Shown here: positions 11,954 through 24,145 of the stretch, in pieces
Numbering within the stretch: position 1 is the first letter of the stretch
Layout of the letters: each line of letters starts with the position of its first letter
Assembly: GCA_030062745.1 (NCBI GenBank)
Contig: CP099854.1
Location: 8,706,014-8,770,013, forward strand
Origin: Capitulum mitella
Taxonomy: Eukaryota > Arthropoda > Thecostraca > Pollicipedomorpha > Pollicipedidae
Direction: 5' to 3'
DNA length: 64,000 nt
The notes under the pieces: model-generated
Seen by the model: the letters and a program-made list of their open reading frames with translations, nothing else
What the model was told of the DNA's origin: nothing
Database searches by the model: none
Translations under genes and position numbers: made by a program

Positions 11954-13444
11954 AAATAGGGAATTTGAAGGGATGGCTAGGGAATCCAGGTAGGGGGTTG
12001 AGGTTGTAGTCCACGGTATCGGAGAAATGGTCAACCTGGGGAAGGAGCCAGGAAACTCCATTTTGCAACCTGGTTCATTTTTCTCGCAGTTCCTTGAATA
12101 ACAGGAAATGTCTGGCCTAACAGACAATGATAAGATAAGCGAATTTTAATTTTTCTTGTGCGTGTGGACATTGTTCTTCACAGGAAACTTTTTAAATGGA
12201 ATAGGGATGCCCCCACGCACATTATCTTGGGAATCAAAATCATTGCGGGTGCACACCCCGCATAGTCCAGTGTTAAATCCGTGAATCTTTGGTATGCCCA
12301 GTCAATACTGGGGTGACGGAGCAGTAACAAAAGAATCGAAAAGTACACCCATGCACTGGAAATGCCCACTTCACATGGTGTCATGTTTAATTACGAGAAA
12401 AAATATTCTGATGATGTCTAACCGTCAAAATATTTTACCACAAATATAGAAACCCAAAAAGGTGCTAAGGGTGCAAAGCGCCCACAAAAGATATAGGGAA
12501 GTACATCCGGGCTTCTTCCATTATCCACCTGCTTTCAGTACAGTCATTTCTTGTTGACACGTTAATTACACGCAGCTGTTTGTAATGATGTGCGTGCGAA
12601 CAGAAATCAGACTCGGCACTTCACCGGGGAGAGCGGATTATATGGAGTCGTTGCAGGGTCTGTCTTGACATGTTCCCATTCGGCCTTTCTTCTGACCACG
12701 ATTCAGATGACCTACTCCGGGGAAAACGTGACCCCCTACGACCCCTGGGTTGGACTTTTTTAGGTCATTGGGTCGCTAACCCAGCACCACGGTATATCCA
12801 GCCATGCTCGGGCGAAAAGTCAGAGGATGAAAGCTGTTCTCTCCGGACACTCAATGTGGGGGGATTTTCAACCGCTTGTCGAAACTTTATCCTAATCAAT
12901 TGTAACAAAGTATGCATTCTTTGCGCTTTCAGACAGTTTCTGTGTCGTTTTCAGATGATTCCAGAAGGTTTTGTTAAGAAACGTAGAAAACTGACCATTT
13001 TGGGACAAATTCTGGGGTTTCAGACCCACCCCCGACCGCTACACCGTGGCTCATAGCCCGCAGAATCTCAAGCCATCTTTCAAGCTCCATATTTTGTCGC
13101 AATATCTGGACTCTTTACGACACTTCTTTGACGCATCTGACGCTGCACGTCGACTCCCGTCCGCCTGACTCATGCTGCTCGTAGCCGGGGGGGGGGGGGG
13201 AAACGACAGAAGCATTGCGCCCATCGGACCAAAACTCGCGGGCTGTCGTCTCCGCAGCCGCAGTCCTTGTTTTGGTCCTGGTCCTCTGTCCCGTCCGGCA
13301 CAGCTTCGATCGCCCACACCTTTCGGCGAGACATCTGTGCTGGTTTCGTGGTGGCAAGCGAGAGAGGCGGCCATGTACGTTAGAGCACGGTCCTCACGCT
13401 GCAGGCCGCCGGCCGGTCGGGTATTTTACCGAGTATATTTTATG

Positions 13445-13447
<3 letters not shown>

Positions 13448-13527
<80 letters not shown>
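13448..13527. repeat. (TA)n microsatellite, 40 units
   Basis: This is a perfect TA tract of about 80 bp. It is not adjacent to a recognised transposon end. Confidence 0.95.
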
Positions 13528-13528
<1 letters not shown>

Positions 13529-16500
13529 CTAAGTTTTTCTTCGTGATTACATCTGAATATTTTCCCCCTTCTCTCTGCTCGTCATTTCATGTTACTGCAA
13601 GACCTCAATTTAGAGAACAGTTAAATTTAATTTCGTTAAAACATCGAATCTGAAACGTAAGCAAACTTTTCGCCTGACGCAAACGCTAAATGTTTCATCT
13701 CTTGTTTAGGACTCAAGAGAGGTTTTTCGCGAACAAACCTTTGCACTACGCATGCCAAAAAGTTTGCCCAAATGCACCGGAGAAAGTAAACTTCAGAGTC
13801 CCATGGTGTACTGGTAGATGGCTCTTGCTTCGTCAGTACGAGGCAAACGCCATCTATTTAGGTCGTACATCTAACGCTAGCGTCATCTATAATCCCCATT
13901 CTGATGAAGCAAGCGTCACCTAGCTAAGCAGCCAAGCATTTAGGTATACACCTTAGACGTGGGCTGTTTGTAAACTGGTGTTGCTGCATTTCACGACGTC
14001 GCTTTCAATATTAGCGGTAGCTGATGCAATCATGTTGAACTATCGAACTGATCCAGCTAACGGTGTGGAAAAGCTCTCAAACGGCCGGTGGTCAGATCTT
14101 TCCAGTCTATGGTAAAAACCTGTGTTATGCGTTATTATATAAATCATTGCGACTTGCGATTGGATCCAAAAGATGTGGATAAATTCCTATCTAAATTTTT
14201 GTTCAGGCGGGAATTTTTAAATTTATATTTAAAGCGTTATGCCTTTCACATGTTTGGACCAAAAGCTAGCGCCATTTCGCATAATTTCGCTGTACTGTTA
14301 TTTGGTGGTGTTGGTTTCTCCATTCCTAGGCTCTGGAACACAGGAAAACTTTCGTGGCCATGTTGATCACTTCTGGTATATCGGGTTACCATTTTCAGAA
14401 CATTTTATGCTTGTGGCCAAGTAGTTTTATGGATCAGAGGCAGCCAGCCAACAACGTCGCCGGTGTTGTTCGCTAAGGTCCATACGTGAACAGCAGGTCA
14501 ACACAAGCAATGTTCATCATAAACAGACAGCAGCTGTGGTAAAAACACGCCCTGCGAGACGCCAGTGTCGGTTCAAAGGTAGCAGATTATGCACACAGTG
14601 AGGTGTTTGCGGTGCGGAAGTGGGTTAAATTGCTCATGGAGCTTCGGCCCTGAAGTAGGTCTTGTTTGTGTCGCAAAAATGCCTCTGGTGTTGTGACGTT
14701 CTATGATTGGCAAAGCTAAGGATAATGCTTGTCGGCCTTGTGAAGGATCCACAGCACGATAACCATGCGGCTTGTTCCCTTTTTGTACTGACAAAAAGGA
14801 GCTTTGGTCATCAGAGAAGTGAACTGCTCAAAGCAAGTTTATGAACATCTCCTTTTAACAGGATGTTTCGGCGGAATGTCTCAAACGCAACCTCGCAGAT
14901 TAACTGCTTTTATACCAATGACTTTGTGCTGGTTACTTCTGTAACAGAGCGGCATTCATAGCCGGCAGTATCGGTGCCGGCAAACAGGAGAAAGACGGAC
15001 ACGGGATCGCTCACTACGATGGCGATACCTCGGACACACTTCCTTTCATCACGACGTTACCTTTCTGCACTTTCGTTTGCACTCGTCCTTCTAAGTCGCG
15101 CCCGCTCAGGGCGGCAGAAAAACCGGCGATTGCGAACTGCCTTCCCGAGTGACCCCCTGCCTCCGGCTCAAATTGACCTGCAAACGTGGACAGCCCGACT
15201 GCCAGCGGGAGCAAACGTCGTCCAATTGTGTGCGGCCGCGAACAAACGCCGACCAATTAGCGCCGGCCGAGGCCGCACGGCGTCCCCGGGGCAGAACGGC
15301 GCCGGTCTGACCGCTGTTGCCGACCTTCGAGGGAGTGGGTGGGGGATGGGAGGGTCGGACAGTCAGCGGGAGGCGTTGTTTGTCGTCGGCACTGGCAGGC
15401 TCCGTATTGACGCTTCTCATTAGGGTAGGCGCGTGCAGGGAGTGACGGATGAGGACGGCAGGGCTGGAGACACGGCACCGTCACTTTCACTTGAAGTTTC
15501 CACGCGCCCGTGATGCTGGGGGCCCGATGTTGTGTACGGCACGTGCTGTAACAATTTCCGCCATTGATACATCTGATAGCATACAGAGTTTAGTGATAGA
15601 CAAGATGCAATGTAAAATGCTCTGATCCTTTAGACAGTGCAGGTACAATATGACAATATCCTCTTGTCGAAGGACCCGGATGCTACCCTGAAGACGAGCT
15701 GGGAGACTGAAAAACGTTTGTTTGTTCTCATTGCTACCTCCATTTTTCCCTGTAAGGATCATGCAGACGTTTTACAGACGGCCACTACGCCTGAATGTGC
15801 ACCAGTGCTTCAGCACCAATCCAGACGGGGTCTGCGATCTCTGTTCGGATGAAAATGAAGTCAGATCCCATTGTCTAAAACAATGTGTGACTTTAACTCA
15901 AGGACGACCTACAACATGTCACCGTGCTGCCTTGCGCACCATTCTCCAGTGTCTCATCTCCCCCCCCCATCCTCCCGGCTCTACCACAACTACCGATCCC
16001 AGTCATCTGAACGAGACCAGACCACCTTCTTTCCCTTTCGAGCATCGCCCACCCTTAGTCTGTGCTTACGAGCGGACAGTACGTGTTGTGTTGTCGGGTG
16101 CGTCTAATACATGATATCATCGCTCCAGTGTAACTTCATGCCTTGTGGGAAGAAATTGGAGAGGTTAAGATGTTCACACGCAGTAGCATATTCTGCAGAC
16201 CAGGACGCCTTTCACTAAAGTTGGGCGGAAAATATCAGCGGGTGAACGGGACATGTGGAAACTGTCAGCGTGAAAGCCGCTGTTCGACGTCTGAGGGGCC
16301 TCTCTGCATACGAATGCTGAACAAATACGTTGGACTATGCTTGGAAGCGTTCAACATGTATCGGCTAGCGAAATATTAGCCGTCTAGCGATTAAGCAAGA
16401 TGTCATGCCCCTGTCAAAGGGATGACGTCTTGGGAAATAGTCAAATTGAAGAAGTCATGGATGCAAGAGCGGAGTGCCTATGGCCCTCGTTTTTTTTGGA

Positions 16501-17929
16501 ACTTTGATATTAGCCCGTGTGAAAAACGACTTTAACCCCCACAATTTTTTGGTGGGTCACAATGCTGAAATTGGTCAGTGGACACCGTTCAGAGCAAAGG
16601 GCCGTGCACCACGGACCTCAGTCAACCAACAGATCTGTGTCTTGCTTCGCCATGAAATAGTTCATATATTCCCTCACTTGCCCTGGATTCATCCCATCGT
16701 CTACCAAACTACAATCCGGGAAGGTTTCTATGCTCCGTGTCTTGGATATACAACTCTCCTGCTCCAGGAAGGAGTCATGAACTAATAAACAGGATCGGAA
16801 GTTTCAATCTACACCGAATGGTCCAGCGTCCATAGTCGTGTCCTTTTCAGATCACCATTCTGTCTTCCCCGGACAGCCGGCTCAGGGGATAAAAACGCAA
16901 AAAGATAGTCAAAATGTCGACAAACAGCAAATTGTTAAGCGCAAAATTGTTTAAATCAAGCGTCATTACCAAAAACGGCACACTCTCTGACTTCCCGGCT
17001 CTTCTCTCTTTTTTTAGATGTTGGTTGATGACGTTACCGGCGTTTGAATCCACCACGGTCATTTTAGAGAAGTTGCACGTGAGGCTTTTTTAACCGCTGC
17101 ACCCAGGCAGCGAAATTCATGTCAAACAATCTAATTACCATTCGCAGGCGCGGATTGACACGCCAAATCGCAGCTCTCCGCACGAACTCGACAGTCCGGA
17201 GATCGTCGAATCTCTCAATGACCCGAACGACCCGCATCGCCGACGCCACTCGCAATTTCCCACGCCAATTGACCTCGGACGGTCAGCCGACCCCTGACGA
17301 GCCGGCGCCGGACCGGCACGGGACCCCAGCGGAAACGCGCCCCGCGCGTGACCGCGTCGGGATGTGGCAACGACCGACACTGGCCGCGGCTGATCGCAGC
17401 TGTCGGCGATTGCATCAAACGACTGCGTTTTTACTCGCTTCGGCGTGAGGCGACGAAGCAGGCGTGGAAGCAGAACTCTGCCCGGCGATAGTGGCATTCC
17501 CGAAGAAGGCGTCGGGAATGTCAGAAACGACGCCATCAGAAATGGAGTCCCGATGTTCAGTTACGAATGTGCCCTTAACGCGAGGACAGGCAGAAAACCA
17601 GGCTACACAAGGCGCGTTACGTCCCTTTTGACTCTGGACTTCGGAGAAATGTTGGTGCGTTTTTATAATAAACCATCGACAGTAACCTCTCCTTGGCTGC
17701 TTCCAACAGTATGGGATAAGGTGACCGACACTTGGCGTAGGCCGACAGTCTGAGGGTCGGGCATTTATGTAAGCAGTGCCTGCTGCCAAGCCAAAAAAAT
17801 AAAATAAATAGGTAAATAAATAAAAGTAATGCACCCACAGCCATTTCGAAACTTGCCGTGGCAGAAGTGGAGAAAATTGATCGTGTATGTTGGTAATTTG
17901 TCTCTACGGCGATGCCCACCTTTGCCATT

Positions 17930-20334
17930 TTAACCCGACATTAACTGGGGGGTCGTTTAACGTCCCCCCGGCGCATTTCTTATATGTCTTGCAAACGAAT
18001 GAACGCAACGTCTTAAAAATTTCAGTAACCCTTTTACATTAATTGTGTGCTTACTGACAACAAACTGGAAGAGAGATTATTCTAGTTTACGTCTTAATTT
18101 CTTAAAAGGGACATATTTTGCAATTCGACATTCATTTTTATTTCGCCGCCGTATTGTCCGTGTTTTTGTAACGCATGGTGACTACGGCTTGCCTTGCGTA
18201 TCATCATGACCTGAGAGCCCAATACAGAGCACCGCGGACCTCATGCTAGGTCGCCATAGGTAAAATATGCATTTTCCGCATTCTGAGTCCAGTGAGAATA
18301 AACTTTTTCTAATGGAAACGAATAAACCAATTTTTTTGATACGCCGCATAGATTATCAGATTAGATTTTCTCGCAAGATATTGCACATACAGTTTACCCA
18401 GCATTTTATCGTAACAATGCAACATATTTTACAGCGTGACCTTCGGTGAATTATGCAGATTTCAGCCTATGGAGTGAACTGGTGATATCCGTTCGACGCT
18501 CTGGATGGCTGGTGTAAGGATAACGGGCTTTGCAACGTCGTGCAACATCCCGTGAAAGTGTGCAACATGGGCGATACATTGGTGGCAAATGGAGTTTACT
18601 GGCGTGCTCGTGGTATTCCGAATTTGAAAATGCAAAGTGTTGCAATACTGCATTTGCACTGGTGATTTGGGCCATTTCAAAGGCTTAACCCTATTCCCGG
18701 CAGGGGCGGCTGAATCCGCCCCCCTCGGGTTTTTTGCTTGCCAATTCCAGGCTTTTCAACGCATCTTTACGAAACTTGGTCACTTCTCCTAGCTTTTTCT
18801 TCTACGTGCAGTGACAAATTTTCCGAATTCCATTTTGCTCAGGGGCGGAGCCAGGTAACGTTTTTGGGAGGCACCTCAGGCAATTTTTGGCCATGTTGAG
18901 GGTAAAAGGAAAATGCCTGCCAAAAACAAAAAACAGAGTTTTTAAGATAGAACTTAAAACTTTATATGAATGTATAGCTAAATAGTTGGGCCATGTGCAG
19001 ATGTAATTTTGTTCACCAGAGATCATTTTACAAGGTCAGGGCAAGGTCAAAAGTCAAAATTTGTTTTTTTTGCATTAATTTTGGCGCCGTTTTTTCAAAT
19101 GCCAAACACCGGAATTTTTATGATGTAGAAGGCTGCCTTCTACTTGTGTACCAAGTTTCAGCTTGATATCAGGTCGGGTCACGGAGCTATGATCTAAAAT
19201 GTCAGTGCGCGAACCATATATCGCAATAGCCATTAATGAAATTTTTGAAATAGAGTGAATTCAAATGATTGAAAACGTTGACAGATAATATTAAATGCAC
19301 ACGAGATCATTCCAAGTGACCCCAAGGTCACTGGAGGTCATTTAAGGTCAAAGGTGATAAGTTGATCTAAGAAACGTGTGACCATGACGGTTCTCCTTTT
19401 TCATGTCCCTTGCACCGCCTATGCTAACATTATACAAACATTGTAATGTGATTTGTTCTTCTTTAGTATAACATGACTAGCAGAAGCCAAAAAAGGGTGT
19501 TTGCCACTTTTGTTCATTCAGTTGTTAGAAAACTAATCCTCCTATTTTTGAAACCCTGTGAACGCCCATGAATTTTCTCAAAATTTCAGATTTGTGTACC
19601 CATGGTAAAAGCCCTATCCATAATCTCTCGATTCATGCCAGTTTCATCGAAATCGGTCAATAAACAACGGAGTTATAAGAAGTCCAAAAGTACCCCCTAT
19701 TTTGAAATTTTTGCTCCCCTGTATCCACAAATTTCAAAATTTTGAAAATTTCTTTTTATAAAAACGTAGTTCACGTCACGGCAAATCGATTTCCGTTTGT
19801 TGCGATGAAATTGGACGAGTATTTCTCGAGAACTCAGGGGGGCCGAATCCGCCCCCCTGCCGGAAATCGACCATACCGTCTAGCCCTCCGGGAATAGGGT
19901 TAATTGCCTAAAGCTCTTTGAACGTGTTGTTTTGAGAATCTTCGTGCCAAAAAGGCCAGGAAACATGTCATGCATGACCCGTTATCACGGTCGCCAAGTT
20001 TGACCTAGACAGTGACTTTGACCTTTGATGACCTTGAGTCAGGTGGTATTCAGAGAAGTCTCGTTCATTGTGATTGGGCAACTGTGAGGAAAGGGTCACT
20101 TTTGGATGTCTGGCCTCACCTGTGATGACATTAATGGTCCAAAAGCAAAACAAATTATATACAAGACCACATGATTCGGCGCTATCGATTGCCGATTGAA
20201 TCAGTCACATCGAGTGATTGGTTCTCGAGACAGGCAGGGAGACTGAAACGCCCCCTGTCTACGGACGATGACAAGACCCACCCCTACCCTAGTCAATGAA
20301 AGGGGACGAAATACCCCAACTAACGCCTGGCTAA
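17930..20334. mobile_element. TTAA element D, interrupted by element A copy 2
   Basis: The left end is TTAACCCGAC followed by a GGGGGG/CCCCCC hairpin (17947-17969). The proposed right end at about 20331-20334 is CTAA preceded by GGGGACGAAATACCCC, which aligns with the inverted left end. Removing element A leaves about 1.19 kb, matching families A and B. The right end is decayed, so that boundary is less certain. Confidence 0.55.
18685..19903. mobile_element. TTAA element A, copy 2, nested in element D
   Basis: TTAACCCTATTCCCGG at the left and GGAATAGGGTTAA at the right bound 1,219 bp. It is the inverse orientation of copy 1 and closely similar by eye along its whole length. Typical differences are single substitutions plus a small internal duplication (an extra TTTTTTGT next to TTTTGGCAG). 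The direct TTAA duplications are intact. Confidence 0.85.
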
Positions 20335-23300
20335 ATTACACAGTGACCTTACAGACATGGATGGAGTTCAATTCGGTTAATTTTGTTTTCCTTTGGATTT
20401 TATGGAATGCAGCCTAAAGGGACGTTCTGAAACGCACAGAGTACTTTTGACAACGAAGACGAACTCAAACTACTGTTACTGGGTCAAACAGCGTTTCCCA
20501 TTACGTTATGCCCCCACCCCCGCTCGCCACCCCACCCACCGAGGTTAATAAGAGGTCTGAAGACCACTGAGCTCACTTTGTGACATTGACTGCAGACGGC
20601 ATCGGCCCAGGTGATGACCGGAGGTGAAGTAGGGACAGGTGGTGACTGACTGTATGACTGACACCATGGGCGCCATGCGTAAGATTAAGACTGAGACCGT
20701 AAAACAATTAAAACGTGCTATACGAAGGCGACCGGCGACAAAGCATGTTCTCCTCATACTGTGCTCTTGAAAACAGTACATAGATCAGTGGTCTGTGAAG
20801 GCAACGATCTCATTGTTTTAGAAAATACGTAAAATTTTCGCAAAATTTAAAATTACGTAAAATTCGATAAAAAATTTCGGAGCAATCGACCTAGTCGCTG
20901 TGAATCAATTAGCAAAACGGCTGGAGAGGAAGAAGGTTGTAACTGCAACACCCTTGACTTCCGAGGGAATGGGAAAAGGGAATGGCTTGCTTTCCACATG
21001 AGTGTGTCAAGCATATACTGTAACATTTCGAATAGCATTACCATGATTTACGCTGGCTTGTTTGTGCTCTTCTTTCAGCAGGGCATATACAAAACATGGT
21101 CGCGCCCCACCAGACTGACACGTCGGTCCAATTTAAGTCCACCTTGTGGGCTACGTTCTTAAGGGTAAGGGATTATAATTCCTTGCTGGTTTTTAGAAAA
21201 TGGACATTGCGTCAATGACATTACGAGGAGAATAGTAAAAGGTTGCAGTTAAACGTGTCCCTAATAAACATCAGCCTTCAGATTCCTAGTGTGCTCATAG
21301 CTAGAGCATTACATCGTAAAGCTGTATATTTGTTGTCATGATGCTGTCGACGAAAACCCTATAAAAGAAATCTGCTGGGCACGAGGCTATGTTTGGCACA
21401 AGGTTATGCATTGCATGGCTCACTCTCGCATGAAACGTCGTTTTCATTTTAATCCTGCTAGTCGTGACATTTTTCAGTTCCCAACAACCGGAATAGAGAC
21501 GGAGGTGCCAGAGATACGAGAATGACCCTTACGGAGGAATACGTCGGCAAATCTGATAGCCAGTCGAGAAGAGCATTTTCTGAAGACGTCACGAGACGTC
21601 TCCACGTCTACATCCCCCGTCTTGGCTGCAGCCAGAACTCTGCAACTCGGATTTGTATACTGTGTAAGCCAGCTCAACACGCTTCGCCGGTGTCAGAAAG
21701 GAGGAAAAGAAAAGTGGCGTAGGCTAATTTTCTGCCGACAAACTATCCATTAGATATTGGGTGGTAGTGTTACACAAGCCATGGCATCTAACCGTACGAA
21801 TCAGGAATGATTTCTTGTCGAGCCTCGCGTCGTAATATGGATGTCATTAAATAAGAATTGATGGATACGGCCCAGGACATATTTCGTCACTTTACAGGCT
21901 TCTGGCTGTTGTCAAAGGAACTTCATTCACAGCCGGCTCCATCTGTTCGTAATGGAAACACTTGTCAATGCTTGATATCTCATATCCAGTTATAGTTTGG
22001 TGAACTCATCTTTTTGGGGCTCTCTTGTACATGTTCATACATCATCAACCCTTTGGAAACAAGTTGGTAAAATTTGGACTCGCATTACCACAATATGCGA
22101 TGTTTCTTGCATGATTCATTTACTCGGGTGCCATGCACAGTGTCCGCCACAATTATCATTACAGCGGCGAATGCATAGCAGCCATAATTTGTGATGAGTA
22201 CCGAGGCGGAAAAAATCATCAATTTTACCGTAAGGAGTAATAATTGTTTTGTAACCAAAGGTGTCCAAACGAGGCGACACAGTACACACGAACTGATTCA
22301 TCCATAAGATATTTTCTACTCACAGATTGCAGAGATTCTGCCGTCCATGCTGGTTGATTCGTGCAATGTTTTGCCGTAAAAACGTCTTGCTCAGAGTATT
22401 ACTCTGTAGCAGCTGGGTTTCACGAAATATCTGAATGACTGGTTATGTTTAATTGTCGAGGGATTTCAAACCTCTTTGTTTCGACAACCCCGTTGAGAGC
22501 CATGGAGAGTTTTACGTGGATCTGCACTCCCAGTATTTCGAAACAAAAGCGCCACTGTCTTCTGAACTAACTAGTAATTTGTTCCACGCGCTCAGCCAAT
22601 GCAGTATATTGTGACTGTATGAATACGGGGTATTGTGATAACATGAATACGGGGTATGTTCAGAACACGAACAGACTTCACAGCTAAACTGATCATCTGC
22701 TCCCAGTGTTGACAATGGATAAATGGACGGCGAGGCCTCTCGGTCGCGAAGGAGTGGAAGTACTGAGGGGAGTGCTTCCCAAACTTGGAGCAATTTGATC
22801 AAACGTCATTGAACGCATTAACATCCAAATCCCGTAAATAGTCCCAATGTTCCTCTTTCTGTTATTAATTATGGACAGGTTGTGACATGACATTCGAAGC
22901 GAGGCACAATGACCAACAACAAGACGGATCGTAGTTTTAAACCGATCGATTGTATAACCCAGCTGATAAATTAGCACTGATAACAGTTTGTGCAGCTGTT
23001 TTGGAGTCCTCTTTTTAGTCGGCTGTGCTGAGGCTGCGAGCTACGCACAACAGATAGGCAAATACACAGAGGCACAAAGAAACGTGGGGGTTAAATCAGC
23101 TGCGAGGATAAAATCCCCAAACTTTGCCCATGTGCTAAAAGAAGCTTCAATTGTATGGAATTTGTAATCCGACTGCGGTGCACTCCGTGGTTGCATCATC
23201 CTCTCTTGGTGCCTCATGCGCTCTAGCAATGCTGTAAACGGCGGGTGCTGAAGATGGAAGGACGTCCCGTGACGAACGCCAAAAGGCATGCAGCAAAGTG

Positions 23301-23929
23301 CGAAGCTGTTGCGAGAAACGAAAAAAAGTCAAGAAGATGATGTCGATGGCGGCAGGATGCTTAATGCTAAAAAAATGGTATGGTATGCTTGAAACCTGAA
23401 CAATTCATAGATTTGTCGAGTTGAAAGTTAACACTTGTTTACGTGTGCAATTGAAAACAAAAACGTTGTCCAGATGATCCAATTCAAAATGTAGAACATT
23501 TCGCAGGATTCCAGAGTTGCTGGAAAACTGGAACATGAAGAAACAGTGTCTGAGTTCTCGACCATATGCGGTGATGGTCTGAAAACACATCACGGAACTG
23601 TTGCAACTATACTTTCTTGAGATGAACACCCAAAGAATGCCAGAAGTCAATCGATGCAACAAAAGCTCACACCAAGTACTTAGCTGTGACCTAAAATCGC
23701 CCCGCCCGAGCGCAAATGACTCAGGGGAACTGATGGCGTTAAGGAGAAGTAACTCTGTACCTTTTGGTACATCAGCACCAATATGATACCTTCTTTCTCA
23801 CAAGGAATGACTAAAGACCAATCCATTCTACCAGTGCATTAAATCAACTGTGCGTAGTCTCTGCGCCTCAGACAGGCTATCATTCATTCCGTGCGGTACG
23901 GCCGGCCGGCCGGCCGACCGGCCGACCGA
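20335..23929. other. No gene or repeat recognised
   Basis: This is AT-rich DNA with only short random frames. A small direct repeat, ATGAATACGGGGTAT, occurs twice near 22618 and 22645. Nothing else stands out. Confidence 0.5.
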
Positions 23930-24145
23930 CCGATCGGTGGTCTTTCCTCCGACGGCCGCCAGATGTCAGGAGCGTCGCACGCACATGGCAACTAAGAAAC
24001 AAAAGTGACAGTACGTAGCCAAGAAGATGCATTCGTGGCATTGCCCGTGAAAGGAGAGGACGCACCATGAAGGTAGGTCCAGACGTGGAAACACTGGCAT
24101 GTGGTCGGGGCTGTTGTTTGAATATTTGCATTTTTGCTCTAAGCA
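23930..24145 (+). repeat. Dispersed repeat R1, copy 2 (inverted relative to copy 1)
   Basis: It shares GTCAGGAGCGTCGCACGCAC, ATGGCAACT, AAACAAAAGTG and GCACCATGAAGGTAGGT with copy 1. A CCGG/CCGA simple tract (about 23896-23935) abuts its left side. The ATGAAG at 24067-24072 is followed by a good donor. Confidence 0.7.

Larger units (their letters stand above)
10618..17929. other. No gene supported; degenerate repeats and two CpG-rich islands
   Basis: It holds the 11120-11375 repeat, the twin palindromes, the TA tract, a run of 13 G at about 13188-13200, and GC-rich islands at 14970-15480 and 17130-17500. Open frames in the islands are high-GC, overlap on both strands, and lack recognisable domains. 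An A-rich tail at 17797-17826 may mark an old retroposon. Confidence 0.5.
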
